Positions 1-8,740 of a stretch of 50,651 bases of DNA are shown in pieces. The DNA is taken from assembly GCA_017616165.1 (NCBI GenBank), contig JAFZYR010000034.1:1-50651 (forward strand), in the 5' to 3' direction. A program made the translations under genes and the position numbers. The notes under the pieces were generated by a model. That model was not told the DNA's origin. It ran no database searches and saw only the letters and a program-made list of their open reading frames with translations. This DNA is from Treponema sp. Lineage in GTDB: Bacteria; Spirochaetota; Spirochaetia; Treponematales; Treponemataceae. Within the stretch, counting starts at the first letter, position 1. Every line of letters begins with the position of its first letter.

Positions 1-1068
1 TGTAAGGAAGTAAAAATCGCTAGGTGCCTTACACATATCGTAAATCTTGGAGTAGGTATTTTCTGTAATCTCTGTCATGTTTGTTGTAGAAAGAGAAGGG
101 TCGGTATCAATTTTATAAACCGAACCGGTTTTGCTTCCCAACAGAATTTCGGTATAGTTTTTTATACCTGTGTTGATTGCAGCGTTTCCTCTAGGACCGC
201 GGAAGGACTTTACAAGACGAGGATTACTTACCTTTTGTCCATCCAGATTTTCGAGCATCTTAAGGTCATAGTTGTTTTTGCCGTCGTATTCAAGATAGTA
301 AAGATTTGAATCCTTGTAAGAAGAAAGAATAATAGGATTTGATGCCTTGATAGAGGTTACTGTAGTTCCTTTGTAGGCGTTCAAAACATAAATGGTATTA
401 TCGCGGACTCCGGCAAGGAAAATATTTGAATTATAAAGCACAACCTGAGATAAGCCCTGGATAACTGTAAACTTTTCCTTGAGCTGTCCAGTCTGCATAT
501 TGTAATAGGCAAGGCTTCCGGCAGGTGAATAGAACACTGCTGTTTTTTCTGTATCGCTTGTGTGAATGTAATTTACAATGCTTGTATTTGCCCTGATTTT
601 ATTAATCTTGGACCAGTTAGAAGTATTGTAAAATTCTGCGCCGTCTACAGAGGCAGTTCCTACAATAAGGTAAGTTCCCTTGGCAGAAAACTCCAGAGAA
701 GTGATTGAGTCTGTATATTTTTTGTAAAACTTACGGGTCAAGGTTCTCCAGTCCCATACACTTACCTTGTTTACAGAACCACCGTCGCTTTCATAAACTG
801 CAACATAATTTGAATTAGGAGAAACTGCAATGAGCTTAATTCCTACATCGCTTATCTGATAATGTTCGCCTTCGTTATTGTCGGACCATTTAATTAAAAA
901 GCCGTCGTCACCTGCAGTAAAATATGTAAGCTCGTTTCCGGACTTTACCGGAAGCGATTTGATTGCAGTAATCTGAGCCTGATGTGACTGTGTAGAAATA
1001 TGTGCCTGTGCGCTAAGAGTAAAAGTAAAGGCAGCAGTTAAAATCAAAATTAAAAAAAGCTTTTTCAT
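1..1068 (-). CDS. Exported beta-propeller (WD40/PQQ-like) protein, 3' end outside window
   Basis: The 356 visible codons start with a signal peptide (Met-Lys-Lys, a hydrophobic core, then LSAQA) and continue as short repeating strands with Gly-Asp, Ser-Pro-Asn-Ser and Trp-Asp-Trp turns. This is typical of WD40/PQQ-like propellers, for example around residues 45-130. No catalytic motif is visible. The start codon overlaps the stop of rseP (ATGA), so the two are probably translationally coupled and the protein belongs to the envelope operon. An exported scaffold or outer-membrane assembly role is only a guess. The C-terminus lies beyond base 1, so length and repeat number are unknown. Confidence 0.75.
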   Translation of the reverse strand, partial: MKKLFLILILTAAFTFTLSAQAHISTQSHQAQITAIKSLPVKSGNELTYFTAGDDGFLIKWSDNNEGEHYQISDVGIKLIAVSPNSNYVAVYESDGGSVNKVSVWDWRTLTRKFYKKYTDSITSLEFSAKGTYLIVGTASVDGAEFYNTSNWSKINKIRANTSIVNYIHTSDTEKTAVFYSPAGSLAYYNMQTGQLKEKFTVIQGLSQVVLYNSNIFLAGVRDNTIYVLNAYKGTTVTSIKASNPIILSSYKDSNLYYLEYDGKNNYDLKMLENLDGQKVSNPRLVKSFRGPRGNAAINTGIKNYTEILLGSKTGSVYKIDTDPSLSTTNMTEITENTYSKIYDMCKAPSDFYFLT

Positions 1069-2186
1069 TTTCCAGCTCCAGAAATAAAATAGTTTATATC
1101 ACCAACTAATCCTATTATAAACAAAATAGCAATAAATGCAAAACCTATAAACTGAATATAATACTGAACCTTTGGAGGCACCTTTCTGCGGCTTACTGCT
1201 TCTATAATTGCAATAAGGATAAGTCCGCCATCAAGGACAGGAACAGGCAGAAGGTTCATTATAAAAAGCGAAATGCTTATAACAGCCATAAGCTGTGCAA
1301 GACTGATTAAGCCAATCTTAAAGCCTGCAGAAAATCCGCTCTGTGCTGTACTTCCAAGCATTTCTGTAACGCGGGCAGGTCCGCCTACGGCATTCTTTAA
1401 GTCCACGCCCTTAAATAAAATTGCAATGCTTTTAAAGGTTAATCCAATATATTCAAAGGCGTCTAAAAAGCCGTGCCCTATGGAGCCGAAAAATCCGTAA
1501 TGCGGAGATTCCTTTTCAAGCTCGTTTGACGTGTCTGCCGCCACTCCAATCTTACCGGTGCCGGTTTCTTTATCCAGCTCTGAATGAACATTAAAGCCAA
1601 GCTCCTTTCCGTCACGAAGAACATAAACCATCATATCCTCGTCCGGGTGCAGGCTTACATATTCAATAATATCGCTAAAGTCTGTAATTTCCTTGTTGTC
1701 AATTCGTATAATCTGGTCCCCGGTGAGTAGTCCGCCACGTCTTGCAGCCATAGATGAGTTTTCGTAAAGCTCGTCTGCAAGAATGATTTTGTTGGAATAG
1801 GTGTAATAGGTATAGTCGATTCCGTTTATGAGGCTAAGACAAAACACTGCAAATATAAAATTGAAAAAAGGTCCTGCAAAACCAATTGCAGCTCGCTTTA
1901 AAGGATGTATTCCAAAAAGTGAATCGGGCTCTGCAGTAATTTCCTTAAGGTTTTCATCAAGGGCTTTTCTAAAGTCGTTTTCTCCCTTCATGCCGCAGTA
2001 GCCGCCAAGTGGAATGAGTGAAAGCCGGTAATCTGTTCCGCGAATTTTTTTGTGCAAAAGGATTGGACCAAAGCCTATGGAAAAGCTTTCTACCTTTACG
2101 CCAAAAAGCTTGGCAGCAATAAAATGACCGAATTCATGAAAAAGAATTAAAAAGAACAGGCACAGTATTCCGTATAACCATTTCAT
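1065..2186 (-). CDS. rseP: Site-2 intramembrane zinc metalloprotease RseP
   Basis: This 373-residue S2P-family protease cleaves transmembrane substrates such as anti-sigma factors or leftover signal peptides within the inner membrane. The zinc motif HEFGH is at residues 17-21 in the first membrane helix. The family's second motif NLLPVPVLDGG is at 311-321, supplying the aspartate ligand. One PDZ domain lies around 130-215, with the GDQIIRID core at 156-163. The E. coli enzyme has two PDZ domains and about 450 residues, so this is the shorter single-PDZ form. The start overlaps the end of dxr by four bases, and the stop overlaps the next gene likewise. Substrates cannot be read from the sequence. 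Confidence 0.95.
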   Translation of the reverse strand: MKWLYGILCLFFLILFHEFGHFIAAKLFGVKVESFSIGFGPILLHKKIRGTDYRLSLIPLGGYCGMKGENDFRKALDENLKEITAEPDSLFGIHPLKRAAIGFAGPFFNFIFAVFCLSLINGIDYTYYTYSNKIILADELYENSSMAARRGGLLTGDQIIRIDNKEITDFSDIIEYVSLHPDEDMMVYVLRDGKELGFNVHSELDKETGTGKIGVAADTSNELEKESPHYGFFGSIGHGFLDAFEYIGLTFKSIAILFKGVDLKNAVGGPARVTEMLGSTAQSGFSAGFKIGLISLAQLMAVISISLFIMNLLPVPVLDGGLILIAIIEAVSRRKVPPKVQYYIQFIGFAFIAILFIIGLVGDINYFISGAGK

Positions 2187-3271
2187 ATAAGCTCCGCAGT
2201 GTAGCTTCTGGCTTCCTCGTCTGCCGCAAAAACATCGTCAAAGCTTTTGATTTTATGATTCCAGTTTTTGTCCAGTACAGATCTTACAATGCGCGAAATT
2301 GCCTGGAACGAAATCTTTTCTTCAAGGAAGGCGTTTACTGCAACCTCGTTGGCAGCGTTGTAGGCAATAGGGTAAGCCTTGCCGAATTTTACACATTCAA
2401 AGGCATAGCTGAGCATTGGGAAATCCTGCATGCGCGGCTTAAAGAAGGTCATGGTCTTGTCAAAAAGGTCAAACGGTTCAAGATAGTTTTCTTTATTTTC
2501 CGGCCAGGTGAGTGCGTTCAAAATAGGATGCTTCATATCCGGCTCGCTGATTTGAGCGTAAAGCATTCCGTCCTTTGTGCGTACCAGAGAATGAACAAGA
2601 CTTTGAGGATGAACTACAACTTCTATTTTGTCTGCGCCTACATCAAAAAGCTGAGAGGCTTCTATTACCTCAAGGCCCTTGTTGGCAAGTGTTGCAGAAT
2701 CAATAGTAATTTTTTTGCCCATCTGCCAGGTTGGATGATTAAGCGCCTGTTCAATCGTTACCTGCTCAAGCTCAGGTTTTGTAAGTGTTCTGAACGGACC
2801 ACCGCTTGCAGTAATTATGATTTTTGAAATATTTTCTGTTCCGATTTTTTGAGTAAGACAAAAGATTGCAGAATGCTCAGAATCTACTGGAAGTATTTTT
2901 GCATTTTTGTCGTGAGCCAGCTCCTTTATAAGAGAGCCTGCCATAACGATTGTTTCTTTGTTTGCAAGGGCAAGGTCAATTCCTTTTTCCAGAATAATCT
3001 TAGAAGGAATTAAACCTGCAGAGCCGCATATTCCGTTTACAACAATGTCCGGCTTACATTCTTCTACAAAGGCCTCAAGGTCCTGCGGTGTGTTTTTTTC
3101 ACTTGTGAGCAAAGAAGGGCATTTTGCACGGGCGGCAATTTCTTCCAGGCGTTCTTTACTTGAATGTGCCTGAACTCCGCAAAGCACAAAATCCTGAGGC
3201 ATATAATTTATGATATTTAAAGCATTTGTACCTATAGAGCCGGTACAGCCCAAAACTAAAACTCGTTTCAT
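2183..3271 (-). CDS. dxr: 1-deoxy-D-xylulose 5-phosphate reductoisomerase
   Basis: Dxr converts DXP to 2-C-methyl-D-erythritol 4-phosphate with NADPH, the committed step of the MEP isoprenoid pathway. The 362 residues begin with the nucleotide-binding GCTGSIG at 8-14. The metal ligands are visible as Asp130 and Glu132 (in PVDSEH) and Glu201 (in NKGLEVIEA). The HPTW segment near 179 precedes the MGKKITIDSAT loop. Length is close to that of other bacterial Dxr proteins. It overlaps cdsA upstream and rseP downstream by four bases each. Its neighbour uppS uses the isoprenoid product, so the operon links isoprenoid supply to the undecaprenyl carrier. Confidence 0.97.
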   Translation of the reverse strand: MKRVLVLGCTGSIGTNALNIINYMPQDFVLCGVQAHSSKERLEEIAARAKCPSLLTSEKNTPQDLEAFVEECKPDIVVNGICGSAGLIPSKIILEKGIDLALANKETIVMAGSLIKELAHDKNAKILPVDSEHSAIFCLTQKIGTENISKIIITASGGPFRTLTKPELEQVTIEQALNHPTWQMGKKITIDSATLANKGLEVIEASQLFDVGADKIEVVVHPQSLVHSLVRTKDGMLYAQISEPDMKHPILNALTWPENKENYLEPFDLFDKTMTFFKPRMQDFPMLSYAFECVKFGKAYPIAYNAANEVAVNAFLEEKISFQAISRIVRSVLDKNWNHKIKSFDDVFAADEEARSYTAELI

Positions 3272-4119
3272 AATTTTGCAGTAAGATATAAGATGTGAAT
3301 TCCCATGTAATAGATAGGTGCACCCAGAATGATTGAGTCAATGCAGTCCAAAAGACCACCGCGACCAGGAATGAGGGTGCCGCTGTCCTTTACATCACAA
3401 GAGCGTTTGAAAACCGATTCAATCAAATCTCCAACTATTGCGGCAAGTGCTGTTGTTGCTGCAACTATGAGGATTTTCCAGAATGGTCCGTAGAATACAA
3501 CAGGAAATAAAAACTTGAATAAAAGTGCGCAGGCCATTGAGGTAATAATTCCTCCTGCAAAGCCTACAAGACTTTTGTTTGGGCTGGCCTTAAAAAAGCC
3601 TCTTGTTGTTTTTCCAAGAAGTATTCCAAAGAACCAGGCACCTGAATCGCACATAAATACAAGTATAAAAAACAGATATATAAAAATTGTAGAGTCTTCT
3701 TTGATCGAACACATGCGCGGAATAAAGGTAATCATAAATCCGCAGTAGAAAATAATTAAAATGGTAACGGCAATTTTTTCCAGGGAGTTTTCAAAGCTTT
3801 GACCACAAAGTGATTCTGCACCCATAAATGCAAAAATGTCAAAAACCAAAACCCAGGTAAGATAGGAAAGATCCATATCCAGTAAAACAAAATTGTAGGC
3901 TATAAAGGGGAGTGCAGTTGTAAAAATTATGACCGCTGTTTTTGGAAACATTTGAAAACGGTTGCGTGCCATATTATAAAATTCGTTTGCAGCAAGAGCA
4001 GAAACAACTGTGGCAACGATGTTTAAAGCAATGTGATTATAATAATGGAGAGACACTATGGCAATTACAAGCGGCAGTCCAATAAAGAATACTAATAATC
4101 GTTTTGCTACCTTATTCAT
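3268..4119 (-). CDS. cdsA: Phosphatidate cytidylyltransferase (CDP-diglyceride synthase)
   Basis: CdsA makes CDP-diacylglycerol from phosphatidic acid and CTP in the inner membrane, the branch point of phospholipid synthesis. The 283-residue protein is strongly hydrophobic, with about seven or eight membrane helices. It carries the C-terminal CDP-synthase signature: a Lys-Arg pair, then KDSGTLIPGRGG, then LLDCIDS, near residues 233-260. The commonest form of the motif has His-Gly-Gly and Asp-Arg-Leu-Asp, so Arg-Gly-Gly and Asp-Cys-Ile-Asp are mild variations. It lies between uppS (11 bases upstream) and dxr (four-base overlap). Confidence 0.93.
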   Translation of the reverse strand: MNKVAKRLLVFFIGLPLVIAIVSLHYYNHIALNIVATVVSALAANEFYNMARNRFQMFPKTAVIIFTTALPFIAYNFVLLDMDLSYLTWVLVFDIFAFMGAESLCGQSFENSLEKIAVTILIIFYCGFMITFIPRMCSIKEDSTIFIYLFFILVFMCDSGAWFFGILLGKTTRGFFKASPNKSLVGFAGGIITSMACALLFKFLFPVVFYGPFWKILIVAATTALAAIVGDLIESVFKRSCDVKDSGTLIPGRGGLLDCIDSIILGAPIYYMGIHILYLTAKL

Positions 4120-4130
4120 AAGTTTCCTGT

Positions 4131-4844
4131 TTATTTACCAGCCTTTTCGGCTCCAAAGCGTCGGCTGCGGTGCTGGTACTCTTCTATATTATCATAAAAT
4201 TGAGAAACAGTGTAGTCCGGCCACAGGGTATCTATATAAATCTGTTCCGCATAAGGAACATGCCAGAGCAAAAAGTTACTCAGTCGTTTTTCGCCGCCTG
4301 TTCTTATAAGAAGGTCTACATCTGGACTAAGCGGCATGTCCATATGTGCACTTATAGTCTGTTCATTTATATCCTGGCTTTTAAGACCTTCGTCAATTAT
4401 TTTTTTGATTCCCCGTATGATTTCGTCCCTGCCTCCATAATTAATGGCAAGGTTTAAAATCATGCCCGAAAAATCCTTTGTATCATCTATTGCATCTGTA
4501 ATGTCTTTTTGAATGTTTGCAGGGAGGGCAGCCAGATCCCCAATATGATTAAGCCTTATTCCGTTATCCCTGTAAAAGTCAAGCTCTGCTTTAAGATGGG
4601 TATGAATAAGATTCATAAGAAAGCCAACCTCGGCCTGAGTACGCTTCCAGTTTTCGGTTGAAAAGATGTAAAGAGTAAGATGTTTAATGCCAAGGTCCGA
4701 AGCAGCCTTTACAATTGTTTTAACTGTATGCAGCCCCTTGTCATGACCGGCAGAGCGGGGAAGCTTTCTTTGAGTTGCCCATCTTCCGTTTCCGTCCATA
4801 GTAATGGCAACATGAAGCGGAAGATTATCTTTATCAACAGACAT
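4131..4844 (-). CDS. uppS: Undecaprenyl diphosphate synthase (cis-prenyltransferase)
   Basis: UppS adds isopentenyl units in cis to farnesyl diphosphate, giving the C55 carrier for peptidoglycan and surface glycan synthesis. The 237-residue protein has the signature MDGNGRWA at 16-23, with the metal-binding aspartate at 17. The C-terminal block reads LIRTGGEKRLSNFLLW, where the family usually has RTSGE or RTGGE. Length is close to the 250 residues of E. coli UppS. It starts two bases after frr and is followed closely by cdsA and dxr, a classical order of ribosome-recycling and isoprenoid genes. Confidence 0.96.
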   Translation of the reverse strand: MSVDKDNLPLHVAITMDGNGRWATQRKLPRSAGHDKGLHTVKTIVKAASDLGIKHLTLYIFSTENWKRTQAEVGFLMNLIHTHLKAELDFYRDNGIRLNHIGDLAALPANIQKDITDAIDDTKDFSGMILNLAINYGGRDEIIRGIKKIIDEGLKSQDINEQTISAHMDMPLSPDVDLLIRTGGEKRLSNFLLWHVPYAEQIYIDTLWPDYTVSQFYDNIEEYQHRSRRFGAEKAGK

Positions 4845-4846
4845 TA

Positions 4847-5386
4847 CTAGTTCAAAATTTCCTTTTCTTTTGCATCGTAAATCTTGTTGATTTCGTCGAT
4901 GTATTTGTCTGTGAGCTTCTGAAGCTTGTCTGTTTCTGATTTAAGTCCGTCTTCTGTAAGAGTTCCGTCCTTCTGCTGCTTTTTAAGGTCATCATTACCA
5001 TCGCGGCGGATGTTACGGATTGCAGTACGGCTGTTTTCGGCAATTGTCTTAGCCTGTTTTACAAGCTCCTTGCGGCGGTCTGCAGTAAGAGCAGGAATAG
5101 TAATGCGGATTACCTTACCGTCGTTTGAAGGATTGAATCCAAGGTCTGCAACCTGAATTGCCTTTTCAATTTCACCGATGAGTGATTTATCAAACGGAGT
5201 GATAATGACAGAACGAGCCTCTGGAATGGCAATGGTAGCCACCTGATTTAAAGGCGATTTTGTTCCGTAATAATCAACGCGAACCTTATCAAAGATTGCG
5301 GCGTTTGCACGTCCAGTTCTGATAGTGTTTAAAGAATCCTTAAAGGAAGCTATAGTTTTTTCCATTCTTTCTTCGATTTCTGCCAT
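4847..5386 (-). CDS. frr: Ribosome recycling factor
   Basis: RRF splits post-termination ribosomes together with EF-G. The 179-residue protein matches the family throughout, including the N-terminal FKDSLNTIRTGRANA helix, the VDYYG turn and the C-terminal KLTDKYIDEINKI helix. E. coli RRF has 185 residues. A GGAG ribosome binding site lies just before the ATG. Upstream, a large REP-like hairpin at 5406-5466 separates it from tsf within the same transcription unit, so frr-uppS-cdsA mRNA may be set off from the rpsB-tsf part by processing at this structure. Confidence 0.96.
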   Translation of the reverse strand: MAEIEERMEKTIASFKDSLNTIRTGRANAAIFDKVRVDYYGTKSPLNQVATIAIPEARSVIITPFDKSLIGEIEKAIQVADLGFNPSNDGKVIRITIPALTADRRKELVKQAKTIAENSRTAIRNIRRDGNDDLKKQQKDGTLTEDGLKSETDKLQKLTDKYIDEINKIYDAKEKEILN

Positions 5387-5405
5387 TATTATTTCTCCTT
5401 ATAGG

Positions 5406-5466
5406 GGCCCTTCGAGAGCCTCAGGGACCCCGAAATTATTGTGGTCCCTGAGCTTGTCGAAGGGCC
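5406..5466. repeat. REP-like inverted repeat between tsf and frr (family A)
   Basis: Two 24-base arms (5406-5429 and 5443-5466) are reverse complements at 21 of 24 positions by my count, with a 13-base loop. Each arm contains the core CCCTTCGA and the core CTCAGGGACC. A single arm of the same family lies upstream of rpsB at 7216-7239, and a fragment is fused into the composite repeat at 16357-16439. There is no T-run after it on the minus strand, so a stability or processing hairpin is likelier than a terminator. Confidence 0.85.
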
Positions 5467-5477
5467 ACTTAAAATCT

Positions 5478-6311
5478 TTACTTACCAAGTACAAAAAGCT
5501 TAGCTGTAACGAAAGCAAGTGTTGCACCTGCTTCCTTGCCAACCTCGGCGAGCTTAGCAGTAACAGTCTTTTTGTCGTCCTTTACGAACATCTGGTCTTC
5601 AAAACAGATTTCTGCAAGGTGCTTGTTGATCTTACCCTGTAAGATTCCTTCCTTAACATTGTCTGGCTTGCCGGCCATCTTTTCATCCTGATCCATCTGA
5701 GCCTTAAAGATTTCCTTCTGGTCATCGATGTAGCTCTGTGGAACATCCTTCTTAGAGGTGTAAGCTGGTGTAAATGCTGCAATGTGGAGACAGCAGTCAT
5801 AAGCAAATGTCTTAACAACATCAGCCTGAGAACCACTGATAACTACAACTGCACCAGTCTTATTGTCTGAGTGGATGTAGTAAGAAGCTGTACAGCCTGC
5901 AGGAACATCAATAACTTCTACTTTTGCAACGTTCATGTTTTCGCGGATAGAAACCTTGAGAGGCTCGAGCATCTTTGTGTGTTCTTCTTCTACCTTTGTA
6001 TAACCCTTTTCGATAGATACGTCGAGCATCTTTTCTCCAAGAGCAATAAAGTCATCATTCTTAGCAACAAAGTCTGTTTCGCAGGTAAGCTCTACGATAT
6101 AAACCTTGTCTCCAGTATTGCGGATAAAGAGGCGTCCTTCTGCAGTAGCGCGGTCTGAACGCTTTGCAGCAGCGGCAAGTCCCTTTTCCTTAAGGTATTT
6201 TGCAGCTTCGTCAATGTTTCCGTCGCATTCTGTAAGTGCTTTTTTACATTCAAGCATACCTGCACCGGTCATTTCACGAAGGTTTTTAATATCACTTGCT
6301 GTAAATGCCAT
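5478..6311 (-). CDS. tsf: Translation elongation factor Ts
   Basis: EF-Ts recycles EF-Tu by exchanging GDP for GTP. The N-terminal UBA-like segment carries LREMTGAGMLECKKAL at 11-26. The diagnostic nucleotide-exchange motif TDFVAKNDDF follows at 79-88. The 277 residues are close to the usual size of about 280. It starts four bases after the rpsB stop, the near-universal rpsB-tsf arrangement. The second part has the duplicated core domain and ends in a short helix. Confidence 0.97.
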   Translation of the reverse strand: MAFTASDIKNLREMTGAGMLECKKALTECDGNIDEAAKYLKEKGLAAAAKRSDRATAEGRLFIRNTGDKVYIVELTCETDFVAKNDDFIALGEKMLDVSIEKGYTKVEEEHTKMLEPLKVSIRENMNVAKVEVIDVPAGCTASYYIHSDNKTGAVVVISGSQADVVKTFAYDCCLHIAAFTPAYTSKKDVPQSYIDDQKEIFKAQMDQDEKMAGKPDNVKEGILQGKINKHLAEICFEDQMFVKDDKKTVTAKLAEVGKEAGATLAFVTAKLFVLGK

Positions 6312-6315
6312 ATTA

Positions 6316-7182
6316 TTAGTCCTTATAAATTTTATCTTCGTCTACAAGACTTTCAGCTTCATCAGCTTCGCGGTCTTCTTCTTTTACTTCTGTTGGCTGG
6401 TAGTTAGAGTAGTCAACAATTTCTTCATCTTCGTCTTTCTTAGCTGCGTCTGTAGTAACTTCTTCTTCGTCATTAAGATTTTCAAGAATCTTAAGACCAG
6501 CTTCGTTGTCTGATTCAATTACAGCGTTAGCGATGATAGATGTGAACAATGAGATAGCGCGGATAGCGTCATCGTTTCCAGGGATAGGGTAGTCAATTCC
6601 CTCTGGGTTACAGTTTGTATCTACAACAGCAATGATTGGAATACCCATTCTGCGTGCTTCTGCAACTGCAAGCTGTTCCTTGTGTGTATCGATGATGAAG
6701 ATAGCTCCTGGGAGTTCCTTCATTTCCTTAATACCACCAAGGTTCTTTTCGAGCTTTACCTTTTCCTTCTGGAGGGCAGCTACTTCTTTTTTTGTAAGAT
6801 TTTCGAAGGTGCCGTCAATTTCCATCTTTTCGATTTTCTTGAGGCGCTGAAGTGATTTTTTGATTGTAGCAAAGTTTGTAAGCATACCGCCAAGCCAGCG
6901 ATTGTTTACATAGAACATGCCGCAGCGTTCTGCTTCCTTCTGAACAGCCTGCTGAGCCTGTTTTTTTGTTCCTACGAACAGGACTGATTTTCCTGCAGCA
7001 GTAACACGACGAACTTCATCGTATCCGTCTTTAATTGCAGCGATTGTCTTCTGCAAGTCAATGATGTGGATTCCGTTTCTTTCTGCGAAGATATACTTCT
7101 TCATACGCGGATCCCAGCGTTTTACCTGATGACCGAAATGTACTCCGGATTCAAGCAGGTTCTTCATGGTAACAACAGCCAT
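6316..7182 (-). CDS. rpsB: Ribosomal protein S2
   Basis: S2 belongs to the small ribosomal subunit. The chosen ATG at 7182 begins [19 protein letters not shown] and has a strong AAGGAG six bases upstream. A GTG five codons earlier lies within that Shine-Dalgarno and is rejected. The conserved [17 protein letters not shown] and [10 protein letters not shown] blocks are present. The protein has 288 residues, about 45 more than E. coli S2. The excess is a very acidic C-terminal tail from about residue 237, rich in Glu and Asp. It heads rpsB-tsf-frr. Confidence 0.96.
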   Translation of the reverse strand: MAVVTMKNLLESGVHFGHQVKRWDPRMKKYIFAERNGIHIIDLQKTIAAIKDGYDEVRRVTAAGKSVLFVGTKKQAQQAVQKEAERCGMFYVNNRWLGGMLTNFATIKKSLQRLKKIEKMEIDGTFENLTKKEVAALQKEKVKLEKNLGGIKEMKELPGAIFIIDTHKEQLAVAEARRMGIPIIAVVDTNCNPEGIDYPIPGNDDAIRAISLFTSIIANAVIESDNEAGLKILENLNDEEEVTTDAAKKDEDEEIVDYSNYQPTEVKEEDREADEAESLVDEDKIYKD

Positions 7183-7215
7183 GATTAACTCCTTCACGGG
7201 AAAACTTTAGTTTGG

Positions 7216-7239
7216 GGTCCCTGAGGTTCTCGAAGGGCC
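7216..7239. repeat. Single REP-like arm upstream of rpsB (family A)
   Basis: This unit holds the same two cores (GGTCCCTGAG and CGAAGGGCC) as the tsf-frr hairpin but has no partner arm. It lies in the 129-base gap between maf and rpsB, 33 bases before the rpsB start, and so in the leader of the rpsB mRNA if transcription starts upstream. I see no convincing promoter in this gap. A weak five-base GAGCC/GGCTC stem at the maf end might be a terminator. Confidence 0.7.
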
Positions 7240-7311
7240 CTTTTTTGTTTTCCACCTAACTCTGTTTCTCGATACGCCTAAGCGCACGGAAGATAATTTG
7301 AGCCAACGGCT

Positions 7312-7902
7312 CTATTCAAGGATTTTGTATCCTTGTTCTGTTAATATATCGTAAAGCTCCGAAATAGGCAACCCGATGGCGCCCGAATATGAGCCGTCGA
7401 TATGACTTATAAACATTGAAGCAAGACTTTGGATGCGGTAACCGCCAGCTGCTCCATGCCATTCACCGGTATCTACATACCACTGAATCTCTTCGTCTGT
7501 CATTGGACTAAAGGTAACCTTGGTTTTGCAAAGCTTGGATGTAGTAGAGCGTGTTTTACCATTATAAAGCACAAGGGCAGTGAGGATTGTATGTGTATTT
7601 CCCTGAAAATCCTTTAAGAACGCAAAGGCTTCATCCTGATCCTGAGGCTTGCCGTAAAGCTTGCCGTTGTAAGAAATGATTGTATCTGCTCCCAAAACCC
7701 ATGGGATTTCCTGTCCTACGGGAAGTGAGCGGATTACAGCAAGAACTTTTTCGCGTGCCAAAAGCTCAGGAATCTCATCATGCGAAAGCATTGTTGAAAT
7801 TGTTTCATCAATGTTTGGCATAATAACCCTATAGGGTATTTTGAGCATTTTGAGAATTTCCTGACGTCTAGGCGAGGATGATGCGAGTATTATAGGTTCC
7901 AT
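7312..7902 (-). CDS. maf: Maf-family nucleoside triphosphate pyrophosphatase
   Basis: Maf proteins hydrolyse non-canonical or surplus nucleoside triphosphates to monophosphates. The 196-residue protein opens with the signature LASSSPRRQEIL at 6-17. It carries GADTIISYNGKLYGKPQD in the middle, with the acidic catalytic residue in GADT. Length is typical. Whether it is of the dTTP/UTP (YhdE) or m7GTP (YceF) type cannot be decided safely by eye. It follows the HEAT-repeat gene by seven bases, so the two are co-transcribed from the promoter at 8704-8732. Confidence 0.93.
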   Translation of the reverse strand: MEPIILASSSPRRQEILKMLKIPYRVIMPNIDETISTMLSHDEIPELLAREKVLAVIRSLPVGQEIPWVLGADTIISYNGKLYGKPQDQDEAFAFLKDFQGNTHTILTALVLYNGKTRSTTSKLCKTKVTFSPMTDEEIQWYVDTGEWHGAAGGYRIQSLASMFISHIDGSYSGAIGLPISELYDILTEQGYKILE

Positions 7903-7909
7903 TTAAAAC

Positions 7910-8665
7910 TTATTTTGCGTCTGCGTTTTTAGAATTGCTTGATGATGAACTTCCACCGTTTGAAAGTGTCTTTAAAAGCTTTTGTGCTTTGTTTCTTACA
8001 GTTGAGTTATATCTGTAGTTGCTGTAAATCTGTGTAAGTGTGTTGATCATCTGTTTGCGGTTTGTTGCAATTGGAGCAAGCTTTTCGAATGCATCGATTA
8101 CTTCAAAAGCAAGGCTGCTTGTAGGGTTCAAAACCATGTTTCTCTTGTTTACATAAGCAATTGCTTCAATTACTTCATCTGCATCTTCTGGAGCAATGTT
8201 TCCAAGAGACTGAACTGCGGCTGCAAGAACCATTGGTTCATCTTCTGCAACCATAATATTGATCAGCTGATTTTTTGTATGTTCTGTAGGAACCTGTGCC
8301 ATTAAAAGGCAGGCTTCTCTTCGTACTTCCGGAAAGTTGTTCATCTTGCGGTTGTTTGTGCGAGATTCACTAAGAACGCCTTCGCCAGAAAGCTGGTCAA
8401 GAGCCTGAATAACACCGGCAGAAGTATTTCCTTCGTTGATTGCTTCTTCAATGTATTTAAGTGCAATAAGCTTACTGTCCAGGTCATCTGCTTCGGCAAG
8501 ACCCATGATGATTTCTGTGTCGATATCATTCAAATATTCATTTTCGACATAGGTTTCTTTATTTGAACTGCCTGACTGCTTCTGAACTGTCTGGCTCTGT
8601 GCAAAGGTAACACCAGCAAGACAAAGGATAGCTGCTACGGCAAACAATTTCTTAGTTAATTTCAT
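7910..8665 (-). CDS. Exported HEAT-repeat-like protein
   Basis: The 251-residue protein has a signal peptide (LTKKLFAVAAILCLAGVTFA, cleavage after FA) and then an all-helical body. Repeating segments such as RREACLLMAQ, EPMVLAAAVQSLGNI and AFEVIDAFEKLAPIA have the look of HEAT or PBS-lyase repeats. The C-terminus is serine-rich. There are no catalytic residues; a periplasmic protein-binding scaffold is the likely role. The start is fixed by a strong GGAGG ribosome binding site seven bases before the ATG, and the promoter at 8704-8732 serves it and maf. Confidence 0.75.
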   Translation of the reverse strand: MKLTKKLFAVAAILCLAGVTFAQSQTVQKQSGSSNKETYVENEYLNDIDTEIIMGLAEADDLDSKLIALKYIEEAINEGNTSAGVIQALDQLSGEGVLSESRTNNRKMNNFPEVRREACLLMAQVPTEHTKNQLINIMVAEDEPMVLAAAVQSLGNIAPEDADEVIEAIAYVNKRNMVLNPTSSLAFEVIDAFEKLAPIATNRKQMINTLTQIYSNYRYNSTVRNKAQKLLKTLSNGGSSSSSNSKNADAK

Positions 8666-8703
8666 TTTATTTCCTCCGGAAAATAATGCAATGTATTTTA
8701 TTT

Positions 8704-8732
8704 ATTATAGATTATGAATAGTAAAAAATCAA
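8704..8732 (-). promoter_or_regulatory. Sigma-70-type promoter for HEAT gene-maf
   Basis: On the minus strand, TTGATT (8727-8732), a 17-base spacer and a perfect TATAAT (8704-8709). It gives a leader of about 30 bases with a GGAGG site. Confidence 0.75.
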
Positions 8733-8740
8733 CATAAATA

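Noticed and set aside
2255..2827. 190-residue plus-strand open frame opposite dxr
   Set aside because: It lies wholly inside the unmistakable dxr gene, has no ribosome binding site and no recognisable domain; a codon-bias shadow.
5406..5466. CRISPR or tRNA-like structure
   Set aside because: The arms pair into one long hairpin with no spacer series, no cloverleaf and no CCA end; it matches REP-like repeats.
7183..7197. GTG start five codons upstream of rpsB
   Set aside because: These codons are the Shine-Dalgarno of the ATG at 7182; S2 proteins start at the [15 protein letters not shown] position.
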